Assembly: GCA_963744735.1 (NCBI GenBank)
Contig: CAVUVH010000006.1
Span: forward strand, 71,190 to 135,189
DNA length: 64,000 nt
Source of the DNA: RPQJ01 sp963744735
GTDB taxonomy: Bacteria; Pseudomonadota; Gammaproteobacteria; Steroidobacterales; Steroidobacteraceae
Direction of reading: 5' to 3'
The notes under the pieces were generated by a model, which was not told where the DNA came from, did not search any database, and worked only from the letters and a program-made list of their open reading frames with translations. A program made the position numbers and the translations under genes. Within the stretch, counting starts at the first letter, position 1, and every line of letters begins with the position of its first letter. Below are positions 46,867 to 57,025 of the stretch, in pieces.

Positions 46867-48321
46867 ATGCCGCATCGCCTGTTTTCGACCAAGCCCATCG
46901 GTGAACTGCACGAAGCCGACGAGTCGCGCGACGAGCTCAACCGCACGCTCGACGCGCGCGCGCTGGTACTGCTCGGCATCGGCGCGATCATCGGCACCGG
47001 CATCTTCGTCCTGACGGGGACGGCGGCAGCCAATCACGCCGGCCCGGCGCTGGTCATCTCCTTCATGATCGCCGGCCTGGGGTGCGCGCTGGCCGGCCTC
47101 TGCTACGCCGAGTTCTCCGCGATGATCCCGGTCGCCGGCAGCGCCTACTCCTACTCGTACGCGACGCTCGGCGAACTGGTCGCCTGGTTCATCGGCTGGA
47201 ACCTCATCCTGGAGTACCTGTTCGCCGCGGGCACCGTGGCCGTCGGCTGGTCCGGCTACGTGGTCAGCCTGGTCGAGCAGTTCGGCTACCACCTGCCGGA
47301 CGCCCTGACCAACGCGCCCTTCACCAAGGGGGCGGGCCACTTCGAGATCGTGCGCACCGGCGCCATCATCAACCTGCCGGCCGTGCTGATCATCGCGGCG
47401 ATGACGGCGCTCTGCTACGTCGGCATCCACCAGTCCGCGCGCTTCAACGCCGTGGTCGTGGCGATCAAGGTCGCCGTGATCGTGCTGTTCATCGGCTTCG
47501 GCATGTGGGCCGTCGACGGCGCCAACTGGCAGCCGTTCATCCCGCCCAATGCCGGCGAGTTCGGCAAGTTCGGCTGGAGCGGCGTGTTCCAGGCGGCGGG
47601 GATCATCTTCTTCGCCTACATCGGCTTCGACGCCGTCTCGACCGCCGCGCAGGAGGCAAAGAACCCGCAGCGCGACATGCCGATCGGCATCATGGGCAGC
47701 CTCGTGGTCTGCACCATCCTGTATGTCGCGGTGTCGGCAGTGCTCACGGGCATGGTGCACTACACGCAACTGAGCACCCCGGCGCCGGTGGCACTCGCGC
47801 TCGACCGTCACCCGGAACTGTCATGGCTCGCCGGCTGGATCAAGCTTGGCGCCATCGCCGGCATGACCTCGGTGATGCTGGTGATGATGCTCGGCCAGCC
47901 GCGCATCTTCTACGCCATGTCGCGCGATGGCCTGCTGCCGCCGTTCTTCCGCAAGGTGCACCCGAAGCACAAGACGCCCTACATCGGCACCCTGATCACG
48001 GGCTCGCTCGCGGCGCTGATCGGCGGCCTGTTTCCGGTCACGATCCTGGGCGAACTGGTGTCCATCGGCACCCTGCTCGCCTTCACCACCGTCTGCATCG
48101 GCGTGCTGGTGCTGCGCTACACGCGCCCGGACCTGAAGCGGCCGTTCCGCGTGCCGGCGCCGTGGATCGTCTGCGTCGGCGGCGCGCTGATCTGTTCGGC
48201 CATGATGGCGGCGCTGCCGCGGGACACCTGGCTGCGGCTGCTGGTCTGGACCGTGATCGGCTTCCTGATCTACTTCCTTTACGGCTTCCGCCACAGCGCC
48301 TTGCGCAAGACGAATCGCTGA
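46867..48321 (+). CDS. APC family amino acid permease, cationic amino acid transporter-like
   Basis: A 484-residue protein with 12 or more hydrophobic segments. LVLLGIGAIIGTGIFVLTGT is the substrate-binding broken helix 1 (GxGTGIF), and IFFAYIGFDAVSTAAQEAKN the conserved helix 6 region, as in YfnA/CAT transporters. YTRPDLKRPFRVP in the late part is also typical. It probably imports basic or neutral amino acids with protons. It converges on the TerC gene with a 26-base gap. Confidence 0.93.
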   Translation: MPHRLFSTKPIGELHEADESRDELNRTLDARALVLLGIGAIIGTGIFVLTGTAAANHAGPALVISFMIAGLGCALAGLCYAEFSAMIPVAGSAYSYSYATLGELVAWFIGWNLILEYLFAAGTVAVGWSGYVVSLVEQFGYHLPDALTNAPFTKGAGHFEIVRTGAIINLPAVLIIAAMTALCYVGIHQSARFNAVVVAIKVAVIVLFIGFGMWAVDGANWQPFIPPNAGEFGKFGWSGVFQAAGIIFFAYIGFDAVSTAAQEAKNPQRDMPIGIMGSLVVCTILYVAVSAVLTGMVHYTQLSTPAPVALALDRHPELSWLAGWIKLGAIAGMTSVMLVMMLGQPRIFYAMSRDGLLPPFFRKVHPKHKTPYIGTLITGSLAALIGGLFPVTILGELVSIGTLLAFTTVCIGVLVLRYTRPDLKRPFRVPAPWIVCVGGALICSAMMAALPRDTWLRLLVWTVIGFLIYFLYGFRHSALRKTNR

Positions 48322-48347
48322 GGCCGAGGCGCGCGTCGCTGCGCCGT

Positions 48348-49335
48348 TCAGCCGTCGCGGCTCGGGCCGCCGCCCTGCGCCTCGTCGCGCCGGCTGGCCC
48401 AGATCGAGGCGAGGATGCCGAGCCCCAGCGTGCCGAGGATGATCCCCAGCGAGACCACGTTCGGCACGTGGATAGTGGGAAACCAGCAGCATCTTCATGC
48501 CGACGAACGCCAGGATCAGCACCAGGCTGTAGCGCAGGTAGCGGAACATCGCCATCAGTCCCGCCACGGCGAAGTAGAGTGAACGCAGGCCAAGGATGGC
48601 GAAGGCGTTCGACGTAAACACCAGGAACGGATCGCGCGTCACCGCCAGGATGGCCGGGATCGAGTCGACCGCGAAGACCACGTCGGTGAGTTCGACCATG
48701 ACCAGCGCCACGAACAGCGGCGTGGCGTACAGGCGGCCTTCCCTGCGCACGAAAAAGCGGGCGCGTTCCAGTTCCGGCGTGACCGGCACGAAGCGGCGGA
48801 CCAGCCTTGCGGGGAAGCTGTTGCCGACGTCGTGCGCTTCCTCGCTGCCTTTCAGCATGCGCAGCGCGGACAGCAGCAGGATGGCGCCGAAGACGTAGAA
48901 CATCCAGTCGAAGTGCTGCAGCAGCGTGGTGCCGGCCGCGATCATCATGCCGCGCAGCACGATCGCGCCGACGATGCCCCAGAACAGCACCCGGTACTGG
49001 TACTGCGTCGGGATCTTCAGGTAACTGAAGATCAGCGCGATGACGAAGATGTTGTCGACCGACAGCGACCACTCGAGCAGGTAGCCGGTGACGTACTGCA
49101 CGACCGCATCGGCACCGTCCCTGACCCCGTGCCCGGGCACGAAGCCGAGCCAGCGGTACTCGTAGAGTCCGTAGATGACGCCGGTGAACGACATCGCCAC
49201 GCAGATCCAGACCGCCGTCCAGAACAGCGCCTGCCGCACGGACAGTTCCGCCGACTCGCGGTGCAGGACGCTGAGGTCGAGGAACAGCAGCCCGAGGAAC
49301 AGGACGAGGAAGCCGCCCCAGACGACCTCAATCAC
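48348..49335 (-). CDS. TerC family membrane protein, Alx-like (frameshifted near 3' end)
   Basis: About 329 residues with nine hydrophobic segments. SVDNIFVIALIFSYLKIPTQ and ELTDVVFAVDSIPAILAVTR carry the acidic residues conserved in TerC/Alx proteins, which are implicated in manganese export and metal loading of exported enzymes. A one-base frameshift near 48475 is needed to join VSHYP to HVPNVVSLGIILGTLGLG and reach the TGA at 48348. The start is a GTG (MIEVVWGGF). It lies 43 bases upstream of the secF stop, on the same strand. Confidence 0.9.
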
Positions 49336-49377
49336 CGGCCGACCCGTCCTGGCGCAGGAGCCGTGCCGACATGCCGG

Positions 49378-50316
49378 TCAGGGCATGTCATCCACGGTGT
49401 CCTTGTCCTTCTGCACCGGCAGCAGGTCGCGCGCAGCGAGCTTGAGGTCGAGCGCCAGCGCGCTCGCGATGTAGATCGACGAGTACGTGCCGATCACGAT
49501 GCCGATCGTGAGCGCGGTGGAGAAGCCGCGCAGGATCTCGCCGCCGAAGAACAGCAGCGCGAGCACGGTCAGCATGGTCGTGAGGCTGGTCATGATCGTG
49601 CGCGACAGCGTCTCGTTGATGGACGCGTCGATGACCTGCTCCGGCGTGCCCTTGCGCATCGACAGGAACCGCTCGCGGATCCGGTCGAACACGACGACGG
49701 TGTCGTTGAGCGAATAACCGATCACCGCGAGGATCGCCGCCAGCGCCGGCAGGTCGAACGTCATCTGCGTGGCCGCGAAGAACCCCAGGATGATGATCGG
49801 GTCATGCAGCGCAGCGACGATGGCGCCGACGCCCAGCTTCCACTGGAAGCGCAGCGCCACGTAGATCAGGATCAGCACGAACGTGAACAGGACGGCGAGC
49901 GCGCCCTTCTCGGCGAGTTCCGAACCGACCTGGCCGCCGACCACTTCCGTGCGGCGCAGTTCGACGCCCGGATTGCCGGCCTGGATCGAGGCCAGCACCT
50001 TGCGGCCGATCTCGCCGGTGTCCGCATCCTTCTCGGCCGGCGGCAGCCGCACGAGCACGTCACGCGAGGTGCCGAAGCTCTGCACCACGGCGCTGCCGTA
50101 ACCGGCCGCCTCGAGCGAATCGCGGACCTTCTCCAGGTTGGCGGCCTCGGGGAAGCTCATCTCGAGCACGACGCCGCCGGTGAAGTCGATGCCGAAGTTG
50201 ATGCCGCGCGTGACGAGCGCCGCCAGCGAGCCGAGGATCAGGATGGCCGACACCACGTACCAGCGCTTGCGCGTGGCCATGAACGGGTAGGCGGTCTTCT
50301 TGCGGAAAAATTCCAT
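49378..50316 (-). CDS. secF: Protein translocase subunit SecF
   Basis: 312 residues: first helix in WYVVSAILILGSLAALVTRG, then GINFGIDFTGGVVLEMSFPE, the conserved D1-like start of the periplasmic domain. Five more helices follow, including FDLPALAAILAVIGYSLNDT and DRIRERFLSMRKGTPEQV. With SecD it pulls preproteins from the translocon using the proton gradient. The ATG stands one base beyond the secD TGA. Confidence 0.97.
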   Translation of the reverse strand: MEFFRKKTAYPFMATRKRWYVVSAILILGSLAALVTRGINFGIDFTGGVVLEMSFPEAANLEKVRDSLEAAGYGSAVVQSFGTSRDVLVRLPPAEKDADTGEIGRKVLASIQAGNPGVELRRTEVVGGQVGSELAEKGALAVLFTFVLILIYVALRFQWKLGVGAIVAALHDPIIILGFFAATQMTFDLPALAAILAVIGYSLNDTVVVFDRIRERFLSMRKGTPEQVIDASINETLSRTIMTSLTTMLTVLALLFFGGEILRGFSTALTIGIVIGTYSSIYIASALALDLKLAARDLLPVQKDKDTVDDMP

Positions 50317-50317
50317 G

Positions 50318-52190
50318 TCAGTACCCCATCCCGATCGACAGCCGCTCGATCTTCTTCCTGCGGCCCCAGAGCAGGTGGATCAGCACGCGGCTGACGACGA
50401 GCGCCGTGAACATCGACGTGATGATGCCGAGCGACAGCACGACCGCGAAGCCGCGCACCGGGCCGGTGCCGAAGGTGAACAGCACGATGCCGGCGATCAG
50501 CGTGGTGATGTTCGAGTCGGCGATCGCCGAGAATGCCTTCTCGAATCCCGGCCGAGATGGCCGCGTGCGGGCTGACGCCGTTGCGCAGTTCCTCGCGGAT
50601 GCGCTCGAAGATCAGGATGTTGGCGTCGACGGCCATGCCGACCGTCAGCACGATGCCGGCGATGCCGGGCAACGACAGCGAGGCCTGCAGCATCGACAGC
50701 AGCGCGGCCAGCAGCACCACGTTGGTGAGCAGCACGACGTTGGCGATCATTCCGAACGCCTGGTAGTACACCGCCATGAACAGGAACGTGACGCCCAGGC
50801 CGATCAGCAGCGCGTTGACGCCGCGCCTGATGTTGTCGGCGCCGAGGCTCGGACCGACGGTGCGCTGCTCGACGATGTAGAGCGGCGCGGCCAGCGAGCC
50901 CGCGCGCAGCAGCAGCGCCAGTTCGCGCGCCTCGTTGGCCATCACGCCGGTGATCTGGAAGTTGCTGCCGAACACGCCGCGGATCGTGGCGACGTTGATC
51001 ACCTCTTCCTCGGTGCACTCGTTGCCCGAGCGGACGCCGGCGCAGGGCTGGCCTTCGGCGACCCGCTTCTGCTCGATGAAGACGACCGCCATCGGCCGGC
51101 CCAGGTTCTGGCGGGTGGTCTCGAGCATCTTCGAGGCGCCACGCGCGTCGAGCGTGACCATGACCGCGGGCTCGCCTTCCTGGAAGCCGGAGCTGGCGTC
51201 CGTCAGTTGCTCGCCGGCGACGATGATCTCGCGCTTCAGCAGCACCGGCCGCCCATCACGCGTCTTGTACAGGCGCGAGCCCAGGGGCGCGCGCTTGGTC
51301 CGCTCGGCCTCGAGGGCGTCGTTCTGGTCGTCGACCAGCCGGAACTCCAGCGTCGCCGTGGCGCCCAGCACGCGCAGCGCCTCGTTCGGGTCCTGCACTC
51401 CGGGCAGCTGCACGACGATGCGGTCGAGCCCCTGGCGGGCCACGATCGGCTCGGTGACGCCGAGTTCGTCCACGCGGTTGCGCAGCGTGGTGATGTTCTG
51501 CTGGATGGCGAAGTCCTGCCGCTGCTTGATCTGCGCCGGACTGAGCGTGACCGACACCGAGCCGCCCTCGCCGAGCACGTCGGTGTTGACCGTCAGGTTG
51601 GGGTCCTGCTTGCGCAGCAGGCTGGTGACCTTCTGTGCGTCCTCGCCGCTGCGCAGCCCGATGCGGACACCGTCCACGCCATTGCTGGTGACGGCGATGA
51701 AGGGGATCCGCTCCTTGCGCAGCAGGGTGCGGTAGTCGCTCTCCATGCTCTGCAGCAGCTGCTTGACCGCGCCCAGCGTGTCCACCTCGTACATGAAGTA
51801 GACACCGCCGCGCAGGTCGAGGCCGAGGCTCATCGGCTTGAGGCCGATGGCCCGCATCCAGGCCGGCGTGCGCGGCACGTCGGACAGCGCCGCCAGGTAC
51901 TCCGCGCCCAACGACTCCTGGATGAGGTCCTTCGCCTGCAGGCGCACGCCGACGTCGTCGAAGCGCAGCACGAGACGGTCGCCTTCGAGATACGAGTTCT
52001 CGACGGTCACGCCCTTCGACTGCAGCGTCGAGACGACCTGCTGGCGCTGCGCGTCGGTGACGGCGGTGCGGTCATTGCGCGAGAGCTGCAGTGCCGGCGC
52101 CTCGCCGAACACGTTCGGCAGCGCAAGCAGCGTGCCCGCAAGCAGGATGATGGCGACCAGCCAGATTTTCCAGGCCGGATAACTGTGCAT
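50318..52190 (-). CDS. secD: Protein translocase subunit SecD (frameshifted near 3' end)
   Basis: About 624 residues. The first helix is in YPAWKIWLVAIILLAGTLLA. Then come GLKPMSLGLDLRGGVYFMYE, the large P1 periplasmic domain, and the P4 domain with FRLVDDQNDALEAERTK. The five C-terminal helices include LPGIAGIVLTVGMAVDANIL and the helix motif FERIREELRNG. A one-base frameshift near 50545 separates the last helices; correcting it gives AFSAIADSNITTLIAGIVLF and an end IERLSIGMGY at the TGA just before secF. SecD is essential for efficient export, so a real null is unlikely. Confidence 0.95.
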
Positions 52191-52209
52191 GCGCGGACTC
52201 CAGGACGGC

Positions 52210-52542
52210 TCAGGCGCTCTTCAGGGTGCCCTTGGGCAGCACGCTGGTGACCGTGTGGCGCTGGACCTTGACCTGCACGCCGCTTGCGATCTCGATGGTG
52301 AGGAACTGGTCCGAGGTCTCGGTGATCTTGCCGAGGATGCCGCCGGCAGTGACGACTTCCTCGCCGACGCCGAGCGCCGCGACCATCGCCTTGTGCTCCT
52401 TGGCCCGCTTGGCCTGCGGCCGGATCAGCAGGAAATAGAACACGACGAAAATGAGCACCAACGGCAGCATCTGCAGCAGCGCATTGGGTTGCCCACCGGG
52501 GGCGGCCGCCTGCGCCTGGGCGCTTGCAATCAACCAGTCCAT
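52210..52542 (-). CDS. yajC: Preprotein translocase subunit YajC
   Basis: A 110-residue protein with one transmembrane helix (LLQMLPLVLIFVVFYFLLIR) followed at once by PQAKRAKEHKAMVAALGVGE, the conserved cytoplasmic start, and VVTAGGILGKITETSDQFL. It associates with SecDF. The gene is in the usual place between tgt and secD, 20 bases upstream of secD. Confidence 0.96.
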   Translation of the reverse strand: MDWLIASAQAQAAAPGGQPNALLQMLPLVLIFVVFYFLLIRPQAKRAKEHKAMVAALGVGEEVVTAGGILGKITETSDQFLTIEIASGVQVKVQRHTVTSVLPKGTLKSA

Positions 52543-52597
52543 CCGCGAACTCCTCTGACCCCCGGGTGAAATGGGGGCATGCCAAAAAGACCGGTGA

Positions 52598-53740
52598 TTA
52601 TACCCGAGGGTCGGGCGGACTGTGGGTCAACCCCGGGGCGGCCTCGGGACTGGCGAGGAACCCGGCCACGAAGCGGTCGAAACTGCCGTCTTCCAGGGCG
52701 GCCCGCAGGCGCCCGAACAGCGACAGGTAGTAGTGCAGATTGTGGATCGAGTTGAGCCGTGCCCCCAGGATCTCGTTGCAGCGGTCGAGGTGCCGCAGGT
52801 AGGCCCGGCTGAAATTCCGGCAGGTGTAGCAGCTGCAGGCCGGATCGAGCGGCCCGGTGTCCGACTGGTGGCTGGCGTTGCGGATCTTGACCACGCCCTG
52901 CGAGGTGAAAAGGTGCCCGTTGCGGGCGTTGCGGGTCGGCATCACGCAGTCGAACATGTCGATGCCGCGGGCGACGGCCTGCACCATGTCGGTCGGCGTG
53001 CCCACGCCCATCAGGTAGCGCGGCCGCTCGCGCGGCAGGGCCGGCTCGAGCGACTCGAGCACGCGGTTGCGTTCCTCGGCCGGTTCGCCGACCGCCAGGC
53101 CGCCCACGGCATAGCCGTCGAAGCCGATTTCCACCAGCTTGCCGAGCGATTCATGGCGCAGGCCCAGGTGTGTGCCGCCCTGCACGATGCCGAAAAGCGC
53201 ATTGCGATTGCCGAGCCGCGCGAACTCGTCGCGGCTGCGGCGCGCCCAGCGCATCGACAGTTCCATCGACTGGCGCGCCTGTTGCTCGGTCGCCGGATAC
53301 GGCGGGCATTCGTCGAAGGCCATGACGATGTCCGAGTTGAGCGCCGACTGCACCTGCATCGAGACTTCCGGGCTGAGGAACACCGCATCGCCGTTCACCG
53401 GCGAACGGAAATGCACGCCCGCCTCCGTCATCTTGCGCAGGTCGGCCAGGCTGAACACCTGGAACCCGCCCGAGTCGGTCAGGATCGGGCCCGACCAGTG
53501 CATGAAGCCGTGCAGGCCGCCGTGCGCGCGGATCACCTCGGGGCCGGGCCGCAACATCAGGTGGAAGGTGTTGCCCAGCACGATCTGCGCGCCGAGGCCG
53601 GTGAGTTCCTCGGGCGTCATCGCCTTGACGGTGCCATAGGTGCCGACCGGCATGAACACGGGCGTCTCGACCGTGCCGTGGGCCAGGTGCAGCCGCCCGC
53701 GCCGGGCCGCGCCAGAAGTACCCAGGGTCTCGAACCTCAT
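52598..53740 (-). CDS. tgt: Queuine tRNA-ribosyltransferase (TGT)
   Basis: A 380-residue TIM-barrel enzyme exchanging G34 for preQ1 in GUN-decoding tRNAs. ILTDSGGFQVFSLADLRKMT holds the substrate-recognition region, GGLAVGEPAEERNRVLE the nucleophile neighbourhood, and the structural zinc site is ACSCYTCRNFSRAYLRHL with the later His in LNSIHNLHYY. The start MRFETLGTSGAARRGRL is canonical. Its ATG overlaps the queA stop by 4 bases. Confidence 0.97.
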   Translation of the reverse strand: MRFETLGTSGAARRGRLHLAHGTVETPVFMPVGTYGTVKAMTPEELTGLGAQIVLGNTFHLMLRPGPEVIRAHGGLHGFMHWSGPILTDSGGFQVFSLADLRKMTEAGVHFRSPVNGDAVFLSPEVSMQVQSALNSDIVMAFDECPPYPATEQQARQSMELSMRWARRSRDEFARLGNRNALFGIVQGGTHLGLRHESLGKLVEIGFDGYAVGGLAVGEPAEERNRVLESLEPALPRERPRYLMGVGTPTDMVQAVARGIDMFDCVMPTRNARNGHLFTSQGVVKIRNASHQSDTGPLDPACSCYTCRNFSRAYLRHLDRCNEILGARLNSIHNLHYYLSLFGRLRAALEDGSFDRFVAGFLASPEAAPGLTHSPPDPRV

Positions 53741-54789
53741 GCCTGGGCCTCGCGTTCGAGCACGCCGGCGGCCGGCTCGAGGAACATGGCATCGCCATAA
53801 CTGAAGAACCGGTAACGCTGGTCGACGGCGTGGCGATAGGCGTCGAGGACCCGCTCGCGCCCGGCGAAGGCGCTGACCAGCATCAGCAGCGTCGACTCCG
53901 GCAGGTGAAAATTGGTGACCATCGCGTCGACCGCGCGGAAGCGGCGGCCGGGCGTGATGAAGAGCCGTGTCTCGCCCGCAAACGGCCGCAGTTCACCGCT
54001 GTCCGCCGCCGCCTCGAGCGAGCGCACGGCGGTCGTGCCGATGGCGATGACACGCCCGCCCCGCGCGCGCGTCGCCTGTACCGCCGCGCAGACCGCCGCC
54101 GGGACGACGCAGAGTTCCGCATGCATGCGATGCGCGGCCACGTCGTCCACCCGCACCGGCTGGAAGGTGCCGGCACCGACGTGCAGGGTGACATAGGCGA
54201 ACTCCGCCCCGGCGGCACGGCACGCGGCCAGCACACCGGCGTCGAAATGCAGCCCCGCCGTCGGCGCTGCAACCGCCCCGGGTTCGCGTGCATAAACCGT
54301 CTGGTAACGCTCCGTGTCGTCGGCTTCCGCCGCGCGCGCGATGTAGGGCGGCAGCGGCATCTCGCCGAGGCGGTCGAAGACGTCCGCCGCATCGGCGTCG
54401 AACTCGACGCGCCAGAAGTCGTCGTCGCGCCCCGTCACCGTGAGCTGCGTCCCGTCCCCGAGCCTGATCACGGTGCCGGTCCGTGACGGCTTGCTGGACT
54501 TGAGCTGCACCAGGGCCGTGCGCACACCTGTCACGCGCTCAAGCATCACCTCGACCTTGCCGCCGCTGTCGGCCTTGAGCCCGTGCAGGCGCGCGGGAAC
54601 GACGCGGGTGTCGTTGAAAACCAGCAGGTCGCCGGCCCGCAGCAACTGCGGCAACTCGCGGAACTGCCGATCGACGAGGGCGCCGGAACGACCGTCGAGA
54701 TGCAGCAGCCGGCTGTCGCTGCGTCGCGGCGCCGGACGGCGCGCGATCAGGTCCGGAGGCAGGTCGAAGTGAAAATCGGTGCGCCGCAT
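53737..54789 (-). CDS. queA: S-adenosylmethionine:tRNA ribosyltransferase-isomerase QueA
   Basis: A 350-residue enzyme that builds the epoxyqueuosine ring on preQ1-tRNA. The start RRTDFHFDLPPDLIARRPAP and the motifs LLVFNDTRVVPARLHG, AAPTAGLHFDAGVLAACRAA and NFHLPESTLLMLVSAFAGRE are diagnostic. I chose the ATG giving MRRTDF; an in-frame ATG four codons upstream (MRAPM) is possible. TAGCAT about ten bases before the chosen start is a candidate -10, implying a very short leader. Confidence 0.95.
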   Translation of the reverse strand: MRRTDFHFDLPPDLIARRPAPRRSDSRLLHLDGRSGALVDRQFRELPQLLRAGDLLVFNDTRVVPARLHGLKADSGGKVEVMLERVTGVRTALVQLKSSKPSRTGTVIRLGDGTQLTVTGRDDDFWRVEFDADAADVFDRLGEMPLPPYIARAAEADDTERYQTVYAREPGAVAAPTAGLHFDAGVLAACRAAGAEFAYVTLHVGAGTFQPVRVDDVAAHRMHAELCVVPAAVCAAVQATRARGGRVIAIGTTAVRSLEAAADSGELRPFAGETRLFITPGRRFRAVDAMVTNFHLPESTLLMLVSAFAGRERVLDAYRHAVDQRYRFFSYGDAMFLEPAAGVLEREAQA

Positions 54790-54859
54790 AGGGGCGCGCA
54801 TGCTAACAGAGGGGCCCGCTGCCCCGGACCCCTGCGCGGCATCCGCGACCCGCGGTCTT

Positions 54860-55858
54860 TCAGGACGACACGCCCGCACCTGGCGCAGTGGCCGCAGGCG
54901 CCGGCGGTGCCGGTGGCGGCGCAGTGCGCGGCGCCCGCGGTGGGGGCGGCCGCCGCTCGATCTCGAGACTCATGGGGTCGCCCGCCGGCACCTGCAGGTC
55001 GAGCGTCAGCCGCTTGCGCTGGCGCAGCACCTCCACCTTCACCTTCTCCTCGGGCTGGTACGAGCGCAGGATGCGGAAGGCATGCTTCGGCGATTCCGGC
55101 GCGCGGCCGCCGATGCTCAGGATCACGTCACCTTCCTCGAGCGTCGCGCCCTCGCCGGCCGGTGCCTTGACCACGAGCAGGCCCTTGTCCGTGCCGAAGT
55201 AGCGGCCCAGCTGCGGCGTCATCGGCACGAGCTCGAGTGCGCGGAAGCCGCGGCCGTCGTGCAGCGTCAGGAATTCCTCGATCTCCATCGGCGGGAACGG
55301 CATTCCCTCCGGCAGCGCCCTGCGCTCGCGCAGGACACGCACGATCCCGGGCTCGGCCGGCACGGTGGTCACCATGGCGGTGAGCGGCTTGCCGTCGCGC
55401 AGGTAATCGACCTTGATCTTCTGCCCGGGCGGCATGCCACGCATCTGCTCTACCAGCTGTCGGCTGGCGGTCCGATCGCCCGACCTGCGCAGCGGCTTGC
55501 CGTCGACTGCGACCAGTACGTCGCCCTTGCGCAGGCCGGCCCGCTCGGCCGGGCCGGACGGACTGACGCCCATGATCTCGACCCCTTCGGCCCGCTCGGC
55601 GCCGCCGGCAATGTTCACCCCCAGCATGGAGCCGCGCGGCTCGCCGCCGTGCGCTCCCGGCGGCGGCTCGTCGCCCGACAGCTTGCCGGTGAGTTCCGCC
55701 ACGTCGCGCGCCGCATCGTCGAGGCGCTGGCGGGCATCGTCGAGCTGCTGGCGCAGCTGCGCGTCGTCCGGCGCCTGGGCCTGCGCGACCGGGACCGCGC
55801 CGGTCAGCGCGAGCAGGGCCAGCCACGGCGCGGGAGAGAAGCGGAGGGATTTCAGCAT
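54860..55858 (-). CDS. Exported protein with two PDZ domains, no protease domain
   Basis: 332 residues. It has a signal peptide (SPAPWLALLALTGAVPVAQA), a short coiled coil (AQLRQQLDDARQRLDDAARD), a first PDZ with SPSGPAERAGLRKGDVLVAV, and a second PDZ with LGRYFGTDKGLLVVKAPAGE, LEEGDVILSIGGRAPE and ILRSYQPEEKVKVEVLRQRK. A proline/alanine-rich tail follows. PDZ domains usually bind exposed C-termini of misfolded proteins, as in DegS/DegP, but here there is no trypsin fold. It lies immediately behind the sigma / anti-sigma pair, so a sensory role is likely. Confidence 0.85.
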   Translation of the reverse strand: MLKSLRFSPAPWLALLALTGAVPVAQAQAPDDAQLRQQLDDARQRLDDAARDVAELTGKLSGDEPPPGAHGGEPRGSMLGVNIAGGAERAEGVEIMGVSPSGPAERAGLRKGDVLVAVDGKPLRRSGDRTASRQLVEQMRGMPPGQKIKVDYLRDGKPLTAMVTTVPAEPGIVRVLRERRALPEGMPFPPMEIEEFLTLHDGRGFRALELVPMTPQLGRYFGTDKGLLVVKAPAGEGATLEEGDVILSIGGRAPESPKHAFRILRSYQPEEKVKVEVLRQRKRLTLDLQVPAGDPMSLEIERRPPPPRAPRTAPPPAPPAPAATAPGAGVSS

Positions 55859-55875
55859 AGGTGGGACCTCGTTCG

Positions 55876-56425
55876 TCACATGTCGATGCGCTGCGCTTCG
55901 ACGTAGCGCAGCTGCACCAGGGAATTCATGGCTTCGACGCGGCGGCGCCAGAGCTGCTCCGCCGAGCGCGGCTCGAGTTCGCCGACGCCGGCCGACAGCT
56001 GATGGTCGAGCCACTGCACCTGGGTCTCCAGCGTGTCGATCGGCAGGCTCGTGCCGGCCCGCTCGACCACGGGTCGTGCGCCCAGACCGCCCAGCACCTC
56101 GTCCAGCGCCTGCGACTGGGACTGCAGCTGCGCGACGCGGTCGGCCGAGATGGCCTGCTCGGCGGTAAGCGGCTGCAGCAACTCGGCCGCGCGACCCGGT
56201 CGTTCGGAGCTGACGTCGCCGATGCGCCAGATGGCAGTCACGGCCACCAGCGCCACCGATGCCGCGGCCGCCAGTCGCATGGCGCGGTAACGGCGCTCCG
56301 CCGCCTCGCGCCGCACGGTCGAGCCGACGCTGCACGTCGCTCCAGCCGTCCGGGCGCGCCGCCGCGGACGGCAGCGACCGCAGCCGCTCCGGCAGGTTCA
56401 GACGATGCTCGTGATGGGGTTGCAT
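55876..56425 (-). CDS. Probable membrane-anchored anti-sigma factor (frameshifted)
   Basis: About 183 residues. A cytoplasmic N-terminus (MQPHHEHRLNLPERLRSLPS, WSDVQRRLDRA) precedes a transmembrane helix (AMRLAAAASVALVAVTAIW). A periplasmic alpha-helical part follows (TAEQAISADRVAQLQSQSQA and the Leu/Gln-rich end). A one-base frameshift near 56320 joins the halves. No sequence family is recognised. The call rests on the position directly downstream of, and overlapping, an ECF sigma gene by 28 bases, and on the one-helix topology. A membrane protein of other function is possible. Confidence 0.65.
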
Positions 56426-57018
56426 GGCGTCCCGACTCCGTCGACGTGCAGCAGTGTCCGCAGGCGTGCGTGCGCCCGCGCGAGCTGCGACTTGGAAAAA
56501 CTGGCCGATGCGCCCCACAGCGCGCCGATCTCGGCGTGCGTGCAGCCCTCGACGTCGTGCAGCCAGACCACCGCGCGCGCCGTGGAGTTCAGTTGTGCCA
56601 GGGCGCGCTCGAGGTCGATGGCATCGGCGCTGTCCGCGCCCGTCGCGGCGTGTCCGGGCATGGCTTCCCAGTCAGCGCTGTCGGATCCCGCGTCGTCGAC
56701 GCCGGTCGCCTGCACCAGCCAGCGGCGGCCTCGCTGCCACGGCGAGCGCAGGTGCATCAGGCAACGCGTCACGGCGATGCTGCGGACCCAGCCGGCGAAG
56801 GAGCCGCGGCCCTCGAACTGGTGCAGCCGCGTCATCACATCGACGAAGACATCTTGTGCGACGTCCTCGGCGGCCGTCCGCGACGCCAGCAGTCGGCGTG
56901 CGAGGGTCCTGACCGGCACTTCGAACGCGCGGTAGATTGCCGCGAGCGCCGCATCCTCGCCCGCGCGGGCGCGTTCGATCACGTCGGGGTCGATGGCGGT
57001 ATCGAGAAAGGCGGACAT
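56398..57018 (-). CDS. ECF-type RNA polymerase sigma factor
   Basis: 206 residues. Region 2 contains AAIYRAFEVPVRTLARRLLA, EDVAQDVFVDVMTRLHQFEG (the 2.2 RNA polymerase contact) and SFAGWVRSIAVTRCLMHLRS. Region 4 has LAQLNSTARAVVWLHDVEGC followed by the recognition helix THAEIGALWGASASFSKSQL. The linker of about 40 residues between regions 2 and 4 (from SPWQRGRRWL to ADAIDLE) is longer than usual. It heads an operon with the anti-sigma candidate and the PDZ protein. Confidence 0.9.
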   Translation of the reverse strand: MSAFLDTAIDPDVIERARAGEDAALAAIYRAFEVPVRTLARRLLASRTAAEDVAQDVFVDVMTRLHQFEGRGSFAGWVRSIAVTRCLMHLRSPWQRGRRWLVQATGVDDAGSDSADWEAMPGHAATGADSADAIDLERALAQLNSTARAVVWLHDVEGCTHAEIGALWGASASFSKSQLARAHARLRTLLHVDGVGTPCNPITSIV

Positions 57019-57025
57019 TGCCGGG